From a virus, in the IMG/VR virus record IMGVR_UViG_3300033388_002079, positions 1-29,117 of that record: a DNA stretch of 29,117 bases. The stretch is one strand, 5' to 3'. The notes beneath the pieces were generated by a model. That model made no database searches and had not been told where the DNA came from. It saw only the letters and a program-made list of their open reading frames with translations. How positions within the stretch are numbered: the first letter of the stretch is position 1; every line of letters begins with the position of its first letter. Positions 15,131 to 22,480 of this stretch are shown one piece after another. The translations under genes were made by a program, and so were the position numbers.

Positions 15131-15529
15131 TTAAATTGTGTACCATACACTGTAATCAGCGGTTAACCGCAACGCATTAACCTCTGGCTCTTTTTGCTCA
15201 AAATCTGAAATGAACAATATTGAACCAATCGTTATAGATTCAACGGTTCCAATGTAACCCCCTAAAGCCGATTTTACGGCCTTAGATAATACCCTCAAAT
15301 CCGAATAACCGGCCTCTCCAATATCTTGTACCCATAAATCAATTTGGACTCTGGGGTTTTCCTTCCCAGATGGCCCCCTAAGAGCGTTTTCTCCACGCCC
15401 GAATACGGAATAACTTATAAACGGATACGTTGGATTTTGCGGGATTTTGACAGAAGGATAGCACCGGGTTGTAATGGCTTTCACGGTTGCATCGTTTGTC
15501 AAGATACTATGGATTGCTTTTCCGATCAT
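15131..15529 (-). CDS. Tail terminator-like protein (DUF3168 type)
   Basis: A 132-residue protein matching DUF3168: an N-terminal helix MIGKAIHSILTNDATVKAIT, then RCYPSVKIPQNPTYPFISYS, GKENPRVQIDLWVQDIGEAG, DLRVLSKAVKSALGGYIGTV and a closing strand ALRLTADYSVWY. Proteins of this group cap the tail tube at its head end, corresponding to lambda gpU. It starts with ATG just after the stop of the small gene at 15531-15701. The accessory gene at 14707-15075 separates it from the major tail gene. Confidence 0.75.
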   Translation of the reverse strand: MIGKAIHSILTNDATVKAITTRCYPSVKIPQNPTYPFISYSVFGRGENALRGPSGKENPRVQIDLWVQDIGEAGYSDLRVLSKAVKSALGGYIGTVESITIGSILFISDFEQKEPEVNALRLTADYSVWYTI

Positions 15530-15530
15530 T

Positions 15531-15701
15531 TTAATACCACCCTGTATCTCCTGCGTCCTTAATTTCGTTGCACCGTTTTATTACCTTTTTGAGTGCCTCA
15601 ACAGCTTCCGTTGAATCCTTGTATTCATCTAGCAGCACTTCGATCATTCCCATTATTTCTTTCGCTGCTGTACTTGCCCCTGCTCCTCCTCCCATGCTCA
15701 T
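15531..15701 (-). CDS. Small hypothetical protein
   Basis: A 56-residue open frame with a ribosome site (AAGGGGA before ATG 15701), filling the gap between the gp10-like and DUF3168-like genes. The start is Gly/Ala-rich (MSMGGGAGASTAAKEIMGMI) and the rest is an acidic helix (EVLLDEYKDSTEAVEALKKV). Its stop is two bases before the next ATG. Nothing indicates its role; it could be a small assembly helper. Confidence 0.5.
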   Translation of the reverse strand: MSMGGGAGASTAAKEIMGMIEVLLDEYKDSTEAVEALKKVIKRCNEIKDAGDTGWY

Positions 15702-15727
15702 ATCTATTCCCCTTCTTATTTGTTTTT

Positions 15728-16246
15728 TTATCTCGATAACCCCGCACGTTGTTTTGATGTCAATGTTCCCTTGAGAGCCTTTTTGTGGAGCAACTTTGCA
15801 GCTTTTTCTAATGCCCGCCAGAGCTCTTCTTTTAAGAGATCAAGGGAGACTTTCTTTTGCGAATCAAACGCTTGCCTCATAAACGGCATAGGAGGTATAA
15901 ATCCCCTATATGCACCACTTTTGGTGTATCTCTCGGTAGTTCCCCATTCAAAAATCGAAGCCAACGGATGTGAAGGCCCCACGTACACAGTAACCCTCGA
16001 TCTGTCTGTCCGACCTCTCTGCGACTTCTTAAGGCTTGTTCCAACCTTGATGGATTTAACTATATTTTCACCCTCAATAGGAATACCTTGCGCATTCTGT
16101 TTGGCACGATCCTTGATAGGGATAGCCGCCTTTTTCAGCGCATTCCTCACGACTGTCTTCTTCATGCTCAAGGTCGGAAGCTGCTCAAGCGCGTCCATTG
16201 TTTCTTTCAGGCCAACTAATTGAAATGAAAATGCTGGCTGTGCCAT
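15728..16246 (-). CDS. HK97 gp10-like tail completion/head-tail protein
   Basis: A 172-residue protein of the HK97 gp10-like group. The N-terminus has the usual LVGLKETMDALEQLP; the centre has RNALKKAAIPIKDRAKQNAQ, a basic stretch, then the conserved end RVTVYVGPSHPLASIFEWGT followed by PPMPFMRQAFDSQKK. In known phages these proteins sit at the head-tail interface. It overlaps the head closure gene by one base (TAATG at 16246). Confidence 0.78.
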   Translation of the reverse strand: MAQPAFSFQLVGLKETMDALEQLPTLSMKKTVVRNALKKAAIPIKDRAKQNAQGIPIEGENIVKSIKVGTSLKKSQRGRTDRSRVTVYVGPSHPLASIFEWGTTERYTKSGAYRGFIPPMPFMRQAFDSQKKVSLDLLKEELWRALEKAAKLLHKKALKGTLTSKQRAGLSR

Positions 16247-16743
16247 TATTCGCCCCTCGCATTCACAATCAATTCAAGTCCCTCTTTGCGTCCCAGTTCT
16301 AATACGGCTGCTATATCATATTCCTTTCCGGCTGCGTCAGTCAATATGTTCAGGGGGCTTACATCATCCCTATACCGAATGCGATATTTACAAACCACAG
16401 ACGCAACAACCTGTTTTGCGCTCCATCTTTCGTTTCCCCGGAGTTCTAATCTTTCACCCCACACACTCCCCGGGAGAGTAACCGGCTTAACCTTATTCGA
16501 GGCATCGCAAGTCTCCGTACCCGCCGCAGTGAAAGTATCATATATTACAACCCCGGTACCGAAATGGTCCTCTTCCGTGGCTGTGACCTGATAAAGAATG
16601 CCCTCTGTAAGTGTCCCTGTGGCTATTTCGGAGCCGACCTTTACGAGTTCAATCCATGATACAATCTCCTCACCAAAGGCGTTTTCCGTTGTAACCTTCT
16701 CGTACAGCGTTATAATTTTATCCATCCTGCCACTGCGCATCAA
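16246..16743 (-). CDS. Head closure/head-tail adaptor protein with inserted beta domain
   Basis: A 165-residue protein of the head-closure group (SPP1 gp16 / HK97 gp7-like): RSGRMDKIITLYEKVTTENA, FGEEIVSWIELVKV, then SVWGERLELRGNERWSAKQV and VCKYRIRYRDDVSPLNI. Normally about 100-120 residues, it is enlarged by an insert between the first strands and GSVWGERLEL (about residues 39-87: ATGTLTEGILYQVTATEEDH, VIYDTFTAAGTETCDASNKV). The insert matches a short beta module often seen in phage surface proteins. It overlaps both neighbours by one to four bases (16246; 16740-16743). Confidence 0.75.
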   Translation of the reverse strand: MMRSGRMDKIITLYEKVTTENAFGEEIVSWIELVKVGSEIATGTLTEGILYQVTATEEDHFGTGVVIYDTFTAAGTETCDASNKVKPVTLPGSVWGERLELRGNERWSAKQVVASVVCKYRIRYRDDVSPLNILTDAAGKEYDIAAVLELGRKEGLELIVNARGE

Positions 16744-17348
16744 TCAAACCTCGTGTGTATAATATAATTCAATAACAGGGTGTCAACGGCCCCCTGAATC
16801 CGTCCCACACTCACCCCAATGACGATCTCCCCCCTGTTGTTATAAGCATCCTCAATCATCAATAACATCGCATTCCTGATGTCCTCTGGCACGTCTGTTG
16901 CACTATCACCATATCCACAGACATATTCAATTTTAATCGGGTTGTCGGTATAGAGGGTCCCACTCGGCCATGATTCATTCGGCTGTAAAATTACCCGGCC
17001 CGGTTCACTTACGATATCAGTATCCACGGTCGAGAGAGTATTGTCGTAATCGGCATCGTCTTGTAATCGGTATGTCACGACCGCGGATTGTAGTTTAGGA
17101 TAAGGAAGCCTGATATATCTCTTGTCCGGCCACTCATCCAGATAGTACGTCCGTGTCTGCGTAATCAATGCCCGGCCTGTCTCATGCTCAACCTGGAGCC
17201 GTGCTGATTTAATATTTCTATTAAGCCAGTCATCTTCCGTGGTGTATGCCGCAGCCTCCGCCGCTGTGGTAGCTAAACGAAGGTGTAGTTTGACCTCTTC
17301 CAGAGATATACATTCCGTTGCTGGGGCTGTTGTAGTTACGATTCTCAT
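16740..17348 (-). CDS. Head-tail connector protein (gp6-like)
   Basis: A 202-residue protein of the phage gp6-like head-tail connector group, which forms the ring beneath the portal. The entry ECISLEEVKLHLRLATT, with helical DDWLNRNIKSARLQVEHETG, RALITQTRTYYLDEWPD and LPYPKLQSAVVTYRLQDDAD, and the end VPEDIRNAMLLMIEDAYNNR are characteristic. It is followed directly by head closure, gp10-like and terminator genes, the standard order. Stop and next ATG overlap at 16740-16743. Confidence 0.82.
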   Translation of the reverse strand: MRIVTTTAPATECISLEEVKLHLRLATTAAEAAAYTTEDDWLNRNIKSARLQVEHETGRALITQTRTYYLDEWPDKRYIRLPYPKLQSAVVTYRLQDDADYDNTLSTVDTDIVSEPGRVILQPNESWPSGTLYTDNPIKIEYVCGYGDSATDVPEDIRNAMLLMIEDAYNNRGEIVIGVSVGRIQGAVDTLLLNYIIHTRFD

Positions 17349-17355
17349 ATCTCAC

Positions 17356-17862
17356 CTATTCATGTATATGGTATCTCAAGTGCAAAGTCATCGTTGCAGA
17401 AGCTGTTTCACATTTCAAACGATAATAAACAGTCTCCCCGCTTGGAATTTGAAGGTCTCGCATTCTTTCCTGACTGATATGGCTAATCTGGTTTGTACCC
17501 GCTAATCCCCTTGCTCTACATACAATCGTTTTACTATCACCATAAGCAATTTCAATTAAATAAATATTGTCCTTTGCGCTTGTAGACTCAACAACAATCG
17601 AACTAATATGACCAGAAGAATTGAATTTTGAACTCAATGTCACGGAATTATTATCAACTATTTCTGCCCACGCTCCAAAGGTATTTACAGAACTGCCCGC
17701 CGTGAAGGTAACTGTTTCGTTTGAGTCTTCCGGGAAGATATTATTCTGATGAAATGCCTCTTTATGAAGGTCTTTCACCCAAATATAGTTCCCATTATGT
17801 CGCCTCTCTATATCCCACAAATACCGTACAGACCTGTGCCGCGGCTGTAGCACCTCCAGCAA
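17356..17862 (-). CDS. Beta-rich structural protein, start uncertain
   Basis: Up to 168 residues, with the block WDIERRHNGNYIWVKDLHKE, DSNETVTFTAGSSVNTFGAW, YLIEIAYGDSKTIVCRARGL and ETVYYRLKCETASATMTLHL. I have the impression that closely similar proteins occur in environmental phage genomes, but no function is known; by position it is a virion surface protein. No ATG serves this frame: the longest version starts at TTG 17862, while a TTG at 17820 would begin just before WDIERR. Both lie inside the upstream gene, whose end it overlaps, so translation is likely coupled. Confidence 0.5.
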   Translation of the reverse strand: MLEVLQPRHRSVRYLWDIERRHNGNYIWVKDLHKEAFHQNNIFPEDSNETVTFTAGSSVNTFGAWAEIVDNNSVTLSSKFNSSGHISSIVVESTSAKDNIYLIEIAYGDSKTIVCRARGLAGTNQISHISQERMRDLQIPSGETVYYRLKCETASATMTLHLRYHIHE

Positions 17863-18316
17863 TAGTGAGCTGTATCAATTTCCCACCTACAACCGTCCCA
17901 CCGGCATTGTATTGCAGATATTTGTTTTCAGTAAGGTTAGCCAGGGCCCCAGCTGTTGAGCTGACAAATACAACCGGAGTGCTATCTGTTGACTGGATTG
18001 ATATCGAAGTTAAGGTTGATTCTTCTGTCAGGTCGGCTGGAATGATTATCGTCAAATGCAAGACTTCAATGTTGTTTGCCCCAACAGTGAAAAGCGTATA
18101 ACTTCCCGCCGCCTGTTTAAGGTCGATAGTAGTGGTCTGGAATCTGATACCTTCTGCGTCTTTTAATACCCAGTTCGTCCCACCATCCGGGGTGTCGTAA
18201 AGTTTCCCGGTATTGTACTCGCGGAACGTAGCCCCGATTTGACATGTAGTTGGTTTTGTGTCGGTCGAAAGACCAAGAAAACGATTCTCTAAACTTCCTA
18301 TTCGTGTTACTGACAT
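17795..18316 (-). CDS. Probable virion structural or decoration protein
   Basis: A 173-residue, beta-rich, Thr-rich protein without Cys pairs or membrane segment. It opens MSVTRIGSLENRFLGLSTDT, then GATFREYNTGKLYDTPDGGT and WVLKDA, a start motif (EYNTGKLYxxxGxxW) common among phage capsid-associated proteins. The rest contains EVLHLTIIIPADLTEESTLT and IQLTIAGGATAAAQVCTVFV. Located between capsid and connector genes, it is likely a head decoration protein or a surface spike. Strong ribosome site AGGAGGTACAGGAG before ATG 18316. Confidence 0.55.
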   Translation of the reverse strand: MSVTRIGSLENRFLGLSTDTKPTTCQIGATFREYNTGKLYDTPDGGTNWVLKDAEGIRFQTTTIDLKQAAGSYTLFTVGANNIEVLHLTIIIPADLTEESTLTSISIQSTDSTPVVFVSSTAGALANLTENKYLQYNAGGTVVGGKLIQLTIAGGATAAAQVCTVFVGYREAT

Positions 18317-18349
18317 CTCCTGTACCTCCTTTCACTTTTTTGGGAGGGA

Positions 18350-18378
18350 GGAGGCAGCCCGGAGAGTAGACTGCCCCC
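18350..18378 (-). other. RNA hairpin in the gap before the 18316 gene
   Basis: In the late transcript GGGGGCAG and CTGCCTCC pair into an eight-base stem with one G-U pair and a 13-base loop, just upstream of the ribosome site of the 18316 gene. No U-run follows, so it is not a typical terminator; it may mark an RNA-processing or stabilising element after the 18386-18925 gene. Confidence 0.4.
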
Positions 18379-18385
18379 TGTGGGT

Positions 18386-18925
18386 TTAAGCCTTAGTTGC
18401 TGCTCCTGCGGTCGGGGTTGCATACACAACATACATTCTTGTACGTCCTGCGGTTCCCGCACCTACCGAAGTCGCAACACCGATAATATTTCTCGCTGCG
18501 GCAGAGTAAAGTTTTCTCTGCTCACTCGCTATATAAGCACCTGCCTTGCCTCCGGGATGTTCAATGTTGTTAATTTCACCAGCCAATAAATCGGTCGCTT
18601 TCAGATTCGTAGCGGTGAAGAACCCATCTGGGTCGCTGTCATCCCCAACAATCATGCTTGCCGAAGTTCCAGCCGTCCAAAGTGCCTGTCCATCAACGCC
18701 AATATCAATAATCCGTGACCCAGCGGGGAGTGCTATCGTCCCGGTATAGGTTCCGGCTCCGGCTTCGGTGAAGAGAACCTCTGCGGTTACGGTTGGATAG
18801 ACTTGAGTCCCTGCTAATTTAAAAGCTCCACCGGATTCGACATCCAGAGAACCTCCTGAAGCGATAACGTGGGTATCGCCACCATCTTTTCTGTATGTTT
18901 TCGGCTGATATGTTTCGTCTGCCAT
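18386..18925 (-). CDS. Probable head decoration protein
   Basis: A 179-residue Gly/Ala/Thr-rich protein. The N-terminus MADETYQPKTYRKDGGDTHV, IASGGSLDVESGGAFKLAG resembles the arms of small head-stabilising proteins that wrap over the capsid. The rest is compact and beta-rich: AGTYTGTIALPAGSRIIDIG, VDGQALWTAGTSASMIVGDD, RNIIGVATSVGAGTAGRTRM, YVVYATP. Pattern and position between capsid and connector suggest a virion surface protein. The gene is flanked by two stem-loops (18350-18378 and 18963-18982) and has a good ribosome site, AGGAGGAAATGAAA. Confidence 0.6.
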   Translation of the reverse strand: MADETYQPKTYRKDGGDTHVIASGGSLDVESGGAFKLAGTQVYPTVTAEVLFTEAGAGTYTGTIALPAGSRIIDIGVDGQALWTAGTSASMIVGDDSDPDGFFTATNLKATDLLAGEINNIEHPGGKAGAYIASEQRKLYSAAARNIIGVATSVGAGTAGRTRMYVVYATPTAGAATKA

Positions 18926-18962
18926 TTTTCATTTCCTCCTGTTCGATTGGTTGCCCCGGTAT

Positions 18963-18982
18963 GGCCCGGATAAGACCGGGCC
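18963..18982 (-). other. Perfect seven-base hairpin between structural genes
   Basis: GGCCCGG-TCTTAT-CCGGGCC in the late transcript, a perfect stem with a six-base loop, lies between the 19006-19428 and 18386-18925 genes. It lacks a following U-run, so full termination is unlikely; pausing, partial termination in one direction, or RNA stability are possible. Confidence 0.5.
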
Positions 18983-19005
18983 GAGTACCCACTTAAGGGA
19001 TCGGA

Positions 19006-19428
19006 TTATATGGCCGGAACATCCAGACCATGACTCTTAATAATTTCAATACCCATTGGCATGGACACAGTACCAGTCTCTGTATATGTGAGTTCGAGAT
19101 ATCGTTTTCCGCCGACATAGCCGAATTGATAGATCGAATTGTCCTCACCGACAGCATCAATAGTGAGAATGACACCACTTGCCACTGTCACACCGAGCAT
19201 ATCCGCCGTTTCGACAGCCGTGTAAGTCGTTCCGTCGCTTGAATCTTTCAACGTAAAAACGAGTTTGTTTGAACCCGACAATCCCGATCCAGCGTCAAGA
19301 CCGCAATTAATGACCAACTCCGCCGAGTTGAAATCCTGAAGGTCGATATCGGTATGTGTCGCAGTAGCCTCAACCACAACCGGGTCAAGAATTGAGACAA
19401 CTTCTATATTATTGTGAAGATCTTTCAT
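19006..19428 (-). CDS. Phage structural protein downstream of capsid
   Basis: A 140-residue beta-rich protein: MKDLHNNIEVVSILDPVVVE, ATHTDIDLQDFNSAELVINC, NKLVFTLKDSSDGTTYTAVE, and a closing strand KRYLELTYTETGTVSMPMGI. This pattern (MKDLxxNIxVxxxLxP, DLQGFxSAEFxI, VQLxxSDDGTTY, RRYLxLxxTxTGT) is common among proteins encoded after phage capsid genes, probably decoration or capsid-surface proteins. It is now separated from the capsid gene by an HNH endonuclease gene. Ribosome site AGGAGGTAATAAAA before ATG 19428. Confidence 0.65.
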   Translation of the reverse strand: MKDLHNNIEVVSILDPVVVEATATHTDIDLQDFNSAELVINCGLDAGSGLSGSNKLVFTLKDSSDGTTYTAVETADMLGVTVASGVILTIDAVGEDNSIYQFGYVGGKRYLELTYTETGTVSMPMGIEIIKSHGLDVPAI

Positions 19429-19433
19429 TTTTA

Positions 19434-20033
19434 TTACCTCCTGTTTGAGTTTATAAGTTTTAATTCTGGTTTAACTTCTTCCCCGTAAAGTTCAATAATT
19501 TCATATGCCCACTTTACGAGATCTTCTGGTCGTTGACCTTCGGGATGTCCCTTGACAAAAAGCTCAAGGTTCTCAATGCGATTGTCTGTCTTGTCGCCAT
19601 TCTTATGATGAACAAGTTCGCCGCTTCTCAAGAGACGGCCTAAATATTCGGCCATTACAAACCTGTGCTGATAAACAATCTGGTTTTTACCAGCGTGGGG
19701 GCTTTGGGGGTCATATTTCATGACATACCCAACATTATTGATGTGCCACTCTTTTGATCTACCATCACACACAGAACCACCGTTTGGATCACCATATTTT
19801 TTCCATTTTGAATAATGCTTAGAGCAGAGACCCCATGCAACATCTTTATTCTCACATCCTTCTACTTTACATTTGCCTAATAAGGGAGCTCCTTGTTTCG
19901 GCCCTCCTGCCAATGGGTCGCCATGCCTACGCCATCTATCATAATGGAAATTACACCAACCTCTTTTCCTGGCATCGTTATCACAGCCCTCTACACTGCA
20001 CTTGCGATCTCCAGGGAATCTTCTTGGTAACAT
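19434..20033 (-). CDS. Free-standing HNH endonuclease with twin zinc fingers
   Basis: A homing-type endonuclease of 199 residues from ATG 20033. Two tandem zinc-finger-like repeats come first, KCSVEGCDNDARKRGWCNFH (11-30) and KCKVEGCENKDVAWGLCSKH (54-73), each C-x4-C-x8-C-x2-H and each followed by a W-K/R-GDP motif. The HNH core lies at residues 122-160 (QHRFVMAEYLGRLL, LVHHKNGDKTDNRIENLEL, with His142-His143 and the N-R-N positions). ATG 20033 has an excellent ribosome site (GGAGGTG); a 32-residue longer version from ATG 20129 also has AGGAG upstream and could carry a remnant of an older gene. It separates capsid from the next structural gene. Confidence 0.82.
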   Translation of the reverse strand: MLPRRFPGDRKCSVEGCDNDARKRGWCNFHYDRWRRHGDPLAGGPKQGAPLLGKCKVEGCENKDVAWGLCSKHYSKWKKYGDPNGGSVCDGRSKEWHINNVGYVMKYDPQSPHAGKNQIVYQHRFVMAEYLGRLLRSGELVHHKNGDKTDNRIENLELFVKGHPEGQRPEDLVKWAYEIIELYGEEVKPELKLINSNRR

Positions 20034-20138
20034 ATTTGCACCTCCGTTGTGCTCCCGGAAATTCCCGTGCAGAAACAAAACCGGAATATTTTGCTTATCG
20101 GGTGCGCTCCCTATCTGCACGGTAAACATAATTAGCTC

Positions 20139-21353
20139 CTACGAACTCGCTATTTTCAGCGTCTTGATTGCCTCGTACATCGTGATGCCGCCGCCGACTC
20201 TCTTTGTGGTGTAAAAGAGAATGTAAGGCTTGCTGGAGAAGGGATCTCTCAAGACTCTTATCCCGAAACGGTCGATAATGAGATACCCTCGCTTGAAATT
20301 CCCGAAATAAATCGGATAATTCCCGGCTCCAATATTCTCAACATTGTCATCTGTTACTACCGGGAACCCTAATAGGGTATTCGGCGATCCAGCCTCAAGA
20401 CCGGGTCTCCACAGATAGTTGCCCTCGCCGTCTTTCATCTTCCTGATAACACCGTTTGTCGTTCTGTTGAATAACCAAGATGCACCATTCAGATAAACGG
20501 GTTTCAGAGCTGTGGTAAGATCAATGAGTTTATCTGCACTATTCAGCAGGGAAGCATGACCTCCTGCGATGTAACCCATTTTACCCCAGGCATAAGAAGC
20601 GTTCGCAACTTTGGAATATGCATCAAGACCTTTAGGTTCGGATACACCATCACCATTGATAAAGGCATCGCCTTCCTCTTCTGCGAACTCAATCGCAACC
20701 TCATTACCCAGCCATGCAGCGATATCAATTCGACTATCGTCCAAAAGTTTCTGAGTTGCGGCTGGCATAGCGTAAATCTCTTTCGTGTTAATCGCGATTT
20801 CAACCAGCGAGGGAGTATCAGTTGCCGCTCTTGATCCTTTCTCCCCAACCCAACCGGAAGAAGCTCCGCCCTGGTTGACCAATTTCTTATAAGTATCAGT
20901 TCCAATACTCATAACCGTGGAAATTCTTCGCATTGCTGATACGCTTTCCGCTACACGGTCGATGGTCGCTTCCATCTCTTCCGGGACAGTAAATCCACCC
21001 GCCGTGTCATCCAGAGTGGACGCATTAGCCTGAACTGCTAATTGGGAAAGATCTCCTTCAACACCTTTACGGAACCAGCTCTCAAATCCAGCCTTATAAT
21101 CAGCTTTAGCTTTATCTAATTCCGAAGTTCCGCCGCCAAAAGCCCCCCGTCCCGCCACGGTTTCAAGTGATTCAAGCTGTGTTTTCATTTCGGCGATTTT
21201 TGAGATTTCCGCATTGATCTTCTCCACCTTTTCTGTCAGGAGAGGATCTGCGCTTCCTTTTGCCTCAATTTCCTTGAGACGTTTGTCGTTTGCGGCCTTA
21301 AATTCTTCAAAGGTCGTTCCCAGTGACTGTATGGTATCTTTTAGTTCCTGCAT
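20139..21353 (-). CDS. HK97-fold major capsid protein
   Basis: A 404-residue capsid protein. Residues 1-70 form a long coiled coil (MQELKDTIQSLGTTFEEFKA, then EKINAEISKIAEMKTQLESL), the scaffolding-like delta domain removed by the protease; the Gly-rich stretch RGAFGGGTSEL (69-79) marks the likely cleavage region. The fold core has TLDDTAGGFTVPEEMEATID, RVAESVSAMRRISTVMSIGT, EIAINTKEIYAMPAATQKLL, DFAINGDG-type FINGDGVSEPKGLDAYSKVA and the end PILFYTTKRVGGGI as KPYILFYTTKRVGGGITMYE. Protease and portal genes precede it as in HK97. The two HNH genes before and after it are later insertions. Confidence 0.92.
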   Translation of the reverse strand: MQELKDTIQSLGTTFEEFKAANDKRLKEIEAKGSADPLLTEKVEKINAEISKIAEMKTQLESLETVAGRGAFGGGTSELDKAKADYKAGFESWFRKGVEGDLSQLAVQANASTLDDTAGGFTVPEEMEATIDRVAESVSAMRRISTVMSIGTDTYKKLVNQGGASSGWVGEKGSRAATDTPSLVEIAINTKEIYAMPAATQKLLDDSRIDIAAWLGNEVAIEFAEEEGDAFINGDGVSEPKGLDAYSKVANASYAWGKMGYIAGGHASLLNSADKLIDLTTALKPVYLNGASWLFNRTTNGVIRKMKDGEGNYLWRPGLEAGSPNTLLGFPVVTDDNVENIGAGNYPIYFGNFKRGYLIIDRFGIRVLRDPFSSKPYILFYTTKRVGGGITMYEAIKTLKIASS

Positions 21354-21364
21354 TTCTCTACCTC

Positions 21365-22480
21365 CTATGATGTCATTATGTTTTTTATTTTTTCAACTTC
21401 TGCTTGTATCACCTCAACGTCCCGTTGAGTGCCTTCTCTTCGTCGCGAGAGAAGTGCCTTCGCCTCTTTTTGAGAAAAACCCACGTCACGTAAGGCTTGC
21501 TCTTTTTTCCTTATTGTTGGTTCTCCAGCCGGCACATTTGCAAACATCGAAAGATCAAAGTTTGCTTTTGCCACGCCCGTATCGAGAACCGTATCGACAA
21601 ACCCTCGGTCTTTTGCTTCTTTTGCCGTAAGCCATGTTTCCTCTTTCATCATTTCTTTCAGTTCACGTTTCCCGATATTGGAATTGTCAGAATAAATATC
21701 AACCATATTCACACTGATTTTTGCTAAGATATCTGCTATATCCCGAAGCTCATATTGATTTCCGGCTGTCAGTACCCACGGATCATGGATCATATACATA
21801 GCATTTTTATGAGCCTGAACCTCGTCTCCAGCAAGCGCAATAATGGAAGCTATTGATGAAGCGATTCCTTCATTCTTTGTGGTAACTCGTGCCTTATGCT
21901 CTCGGAGGGCATTATATATAGCCAAGCCATCAAAAACATCTCCTCCAGGTGAATTAATGCGAATCGTAATATTCTTGCCTTTAATCTCTCCGAGGGCCCG
22001 AACTAAATCAAAAGCATCGTTGTACGGATAACCGATCACATCATAGATAATGATTTCCGTTTCCTCTTCTGATTTTGCCTCTATTTTATACCAATCATTT
22101 TTCTCTAAAGGCTTTCCCCAGAAAGAAGCGATAGCCTTTGCGTTTTTTTCTGTTCTATATGCTAATCCCATTGTATTCCCCTTAATTAAGGCAGATTTTT
22201 GTTCCTCGGCAGGTTCAAATTTTATATATTCAATATCATGATCCTTAAGCCATTTTTTTGCTTTCTTAACAGTGAAATAATCAACATGAAATCTATATGA
22301 TTGTGCAGTTGTGGTTGTTTCGCCCTTTAATTTTCCAATAATTACTCTAATTCCAGTATCAATCTTTTTAGATCGAAAAGAATTCTGCTCAAAATCTTCC
22401 GGTTCACGAATTCGGGCTGAGTGTTCTGTTGGATATGGAATAGTAATCGCCCCCTTGTCTTTTATTATATTATGTTGCAA
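21365..22480 (-). CDS. ClpP-like head maturation protease with N-terminal extension
   Basis: A 371-residue protein whose residues 128-320 are a phage ClpP-type serine protease: DWYKIEAKSEEETEIIIYDV, ITIRINSPGGDVFDGLAIYN (oxyanion region at 175-180), GIASSIASIIALAGDE (nucleophile Ser at about 209) and MYMIHDPW (His232). It should cleave the capsid delta domain. The first 115 residues are extra: IPYPTEHSARIREPEDFEQN, FTVKKAKKWLKDHDIEYIKF and EPA, resembling a module of XkdF/prohead-type proteins. The longest start is TTG 22480, overlapping the HNH stop by 11 bases; no strong ribosome site precedes it, and the HNH insertion may have altered its original start. The C-terminus is charged and helical. 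Confidence 0.82.
   Translation of the reverse strand: MQHNIIKDKGAITIPYPTEHSARIREPEDFEQNSFRSKKIDTGIRVIIGKLKGETTTTAQSYRFHVDYFTVKKAKKWLKDHDIEYIKFEPAEEQKSALIKGNTMGLAYRTEKNAKAIASFWGKPLEKNDWYKIEAKSEEETEIIIYDVIGYPYNDAFDLVRALGEIKGKNITIRINSPGGDVFDGLAIYNALREHKARVTTKNEGIASSIASIIALAGDEVQAHKNAMYMIHDPWVLTAGNQYELRDIADILAKISVNMVDIYSDNSNIGKRELKEMMKEETWLTAKEAKDRGFVDTVLDTGVAKANFDLSMFANVPAGEPTIRKKEQALRDVGFSQKEAKALLSRRREGTQRDVEVIQAEVEKIKNIMTS

Noticed and set aside
15720-16223. Plus-strand open frame of 167 codons
   Set aside because: Antisense to the gp10-like gene, which has recognisable family motifs.
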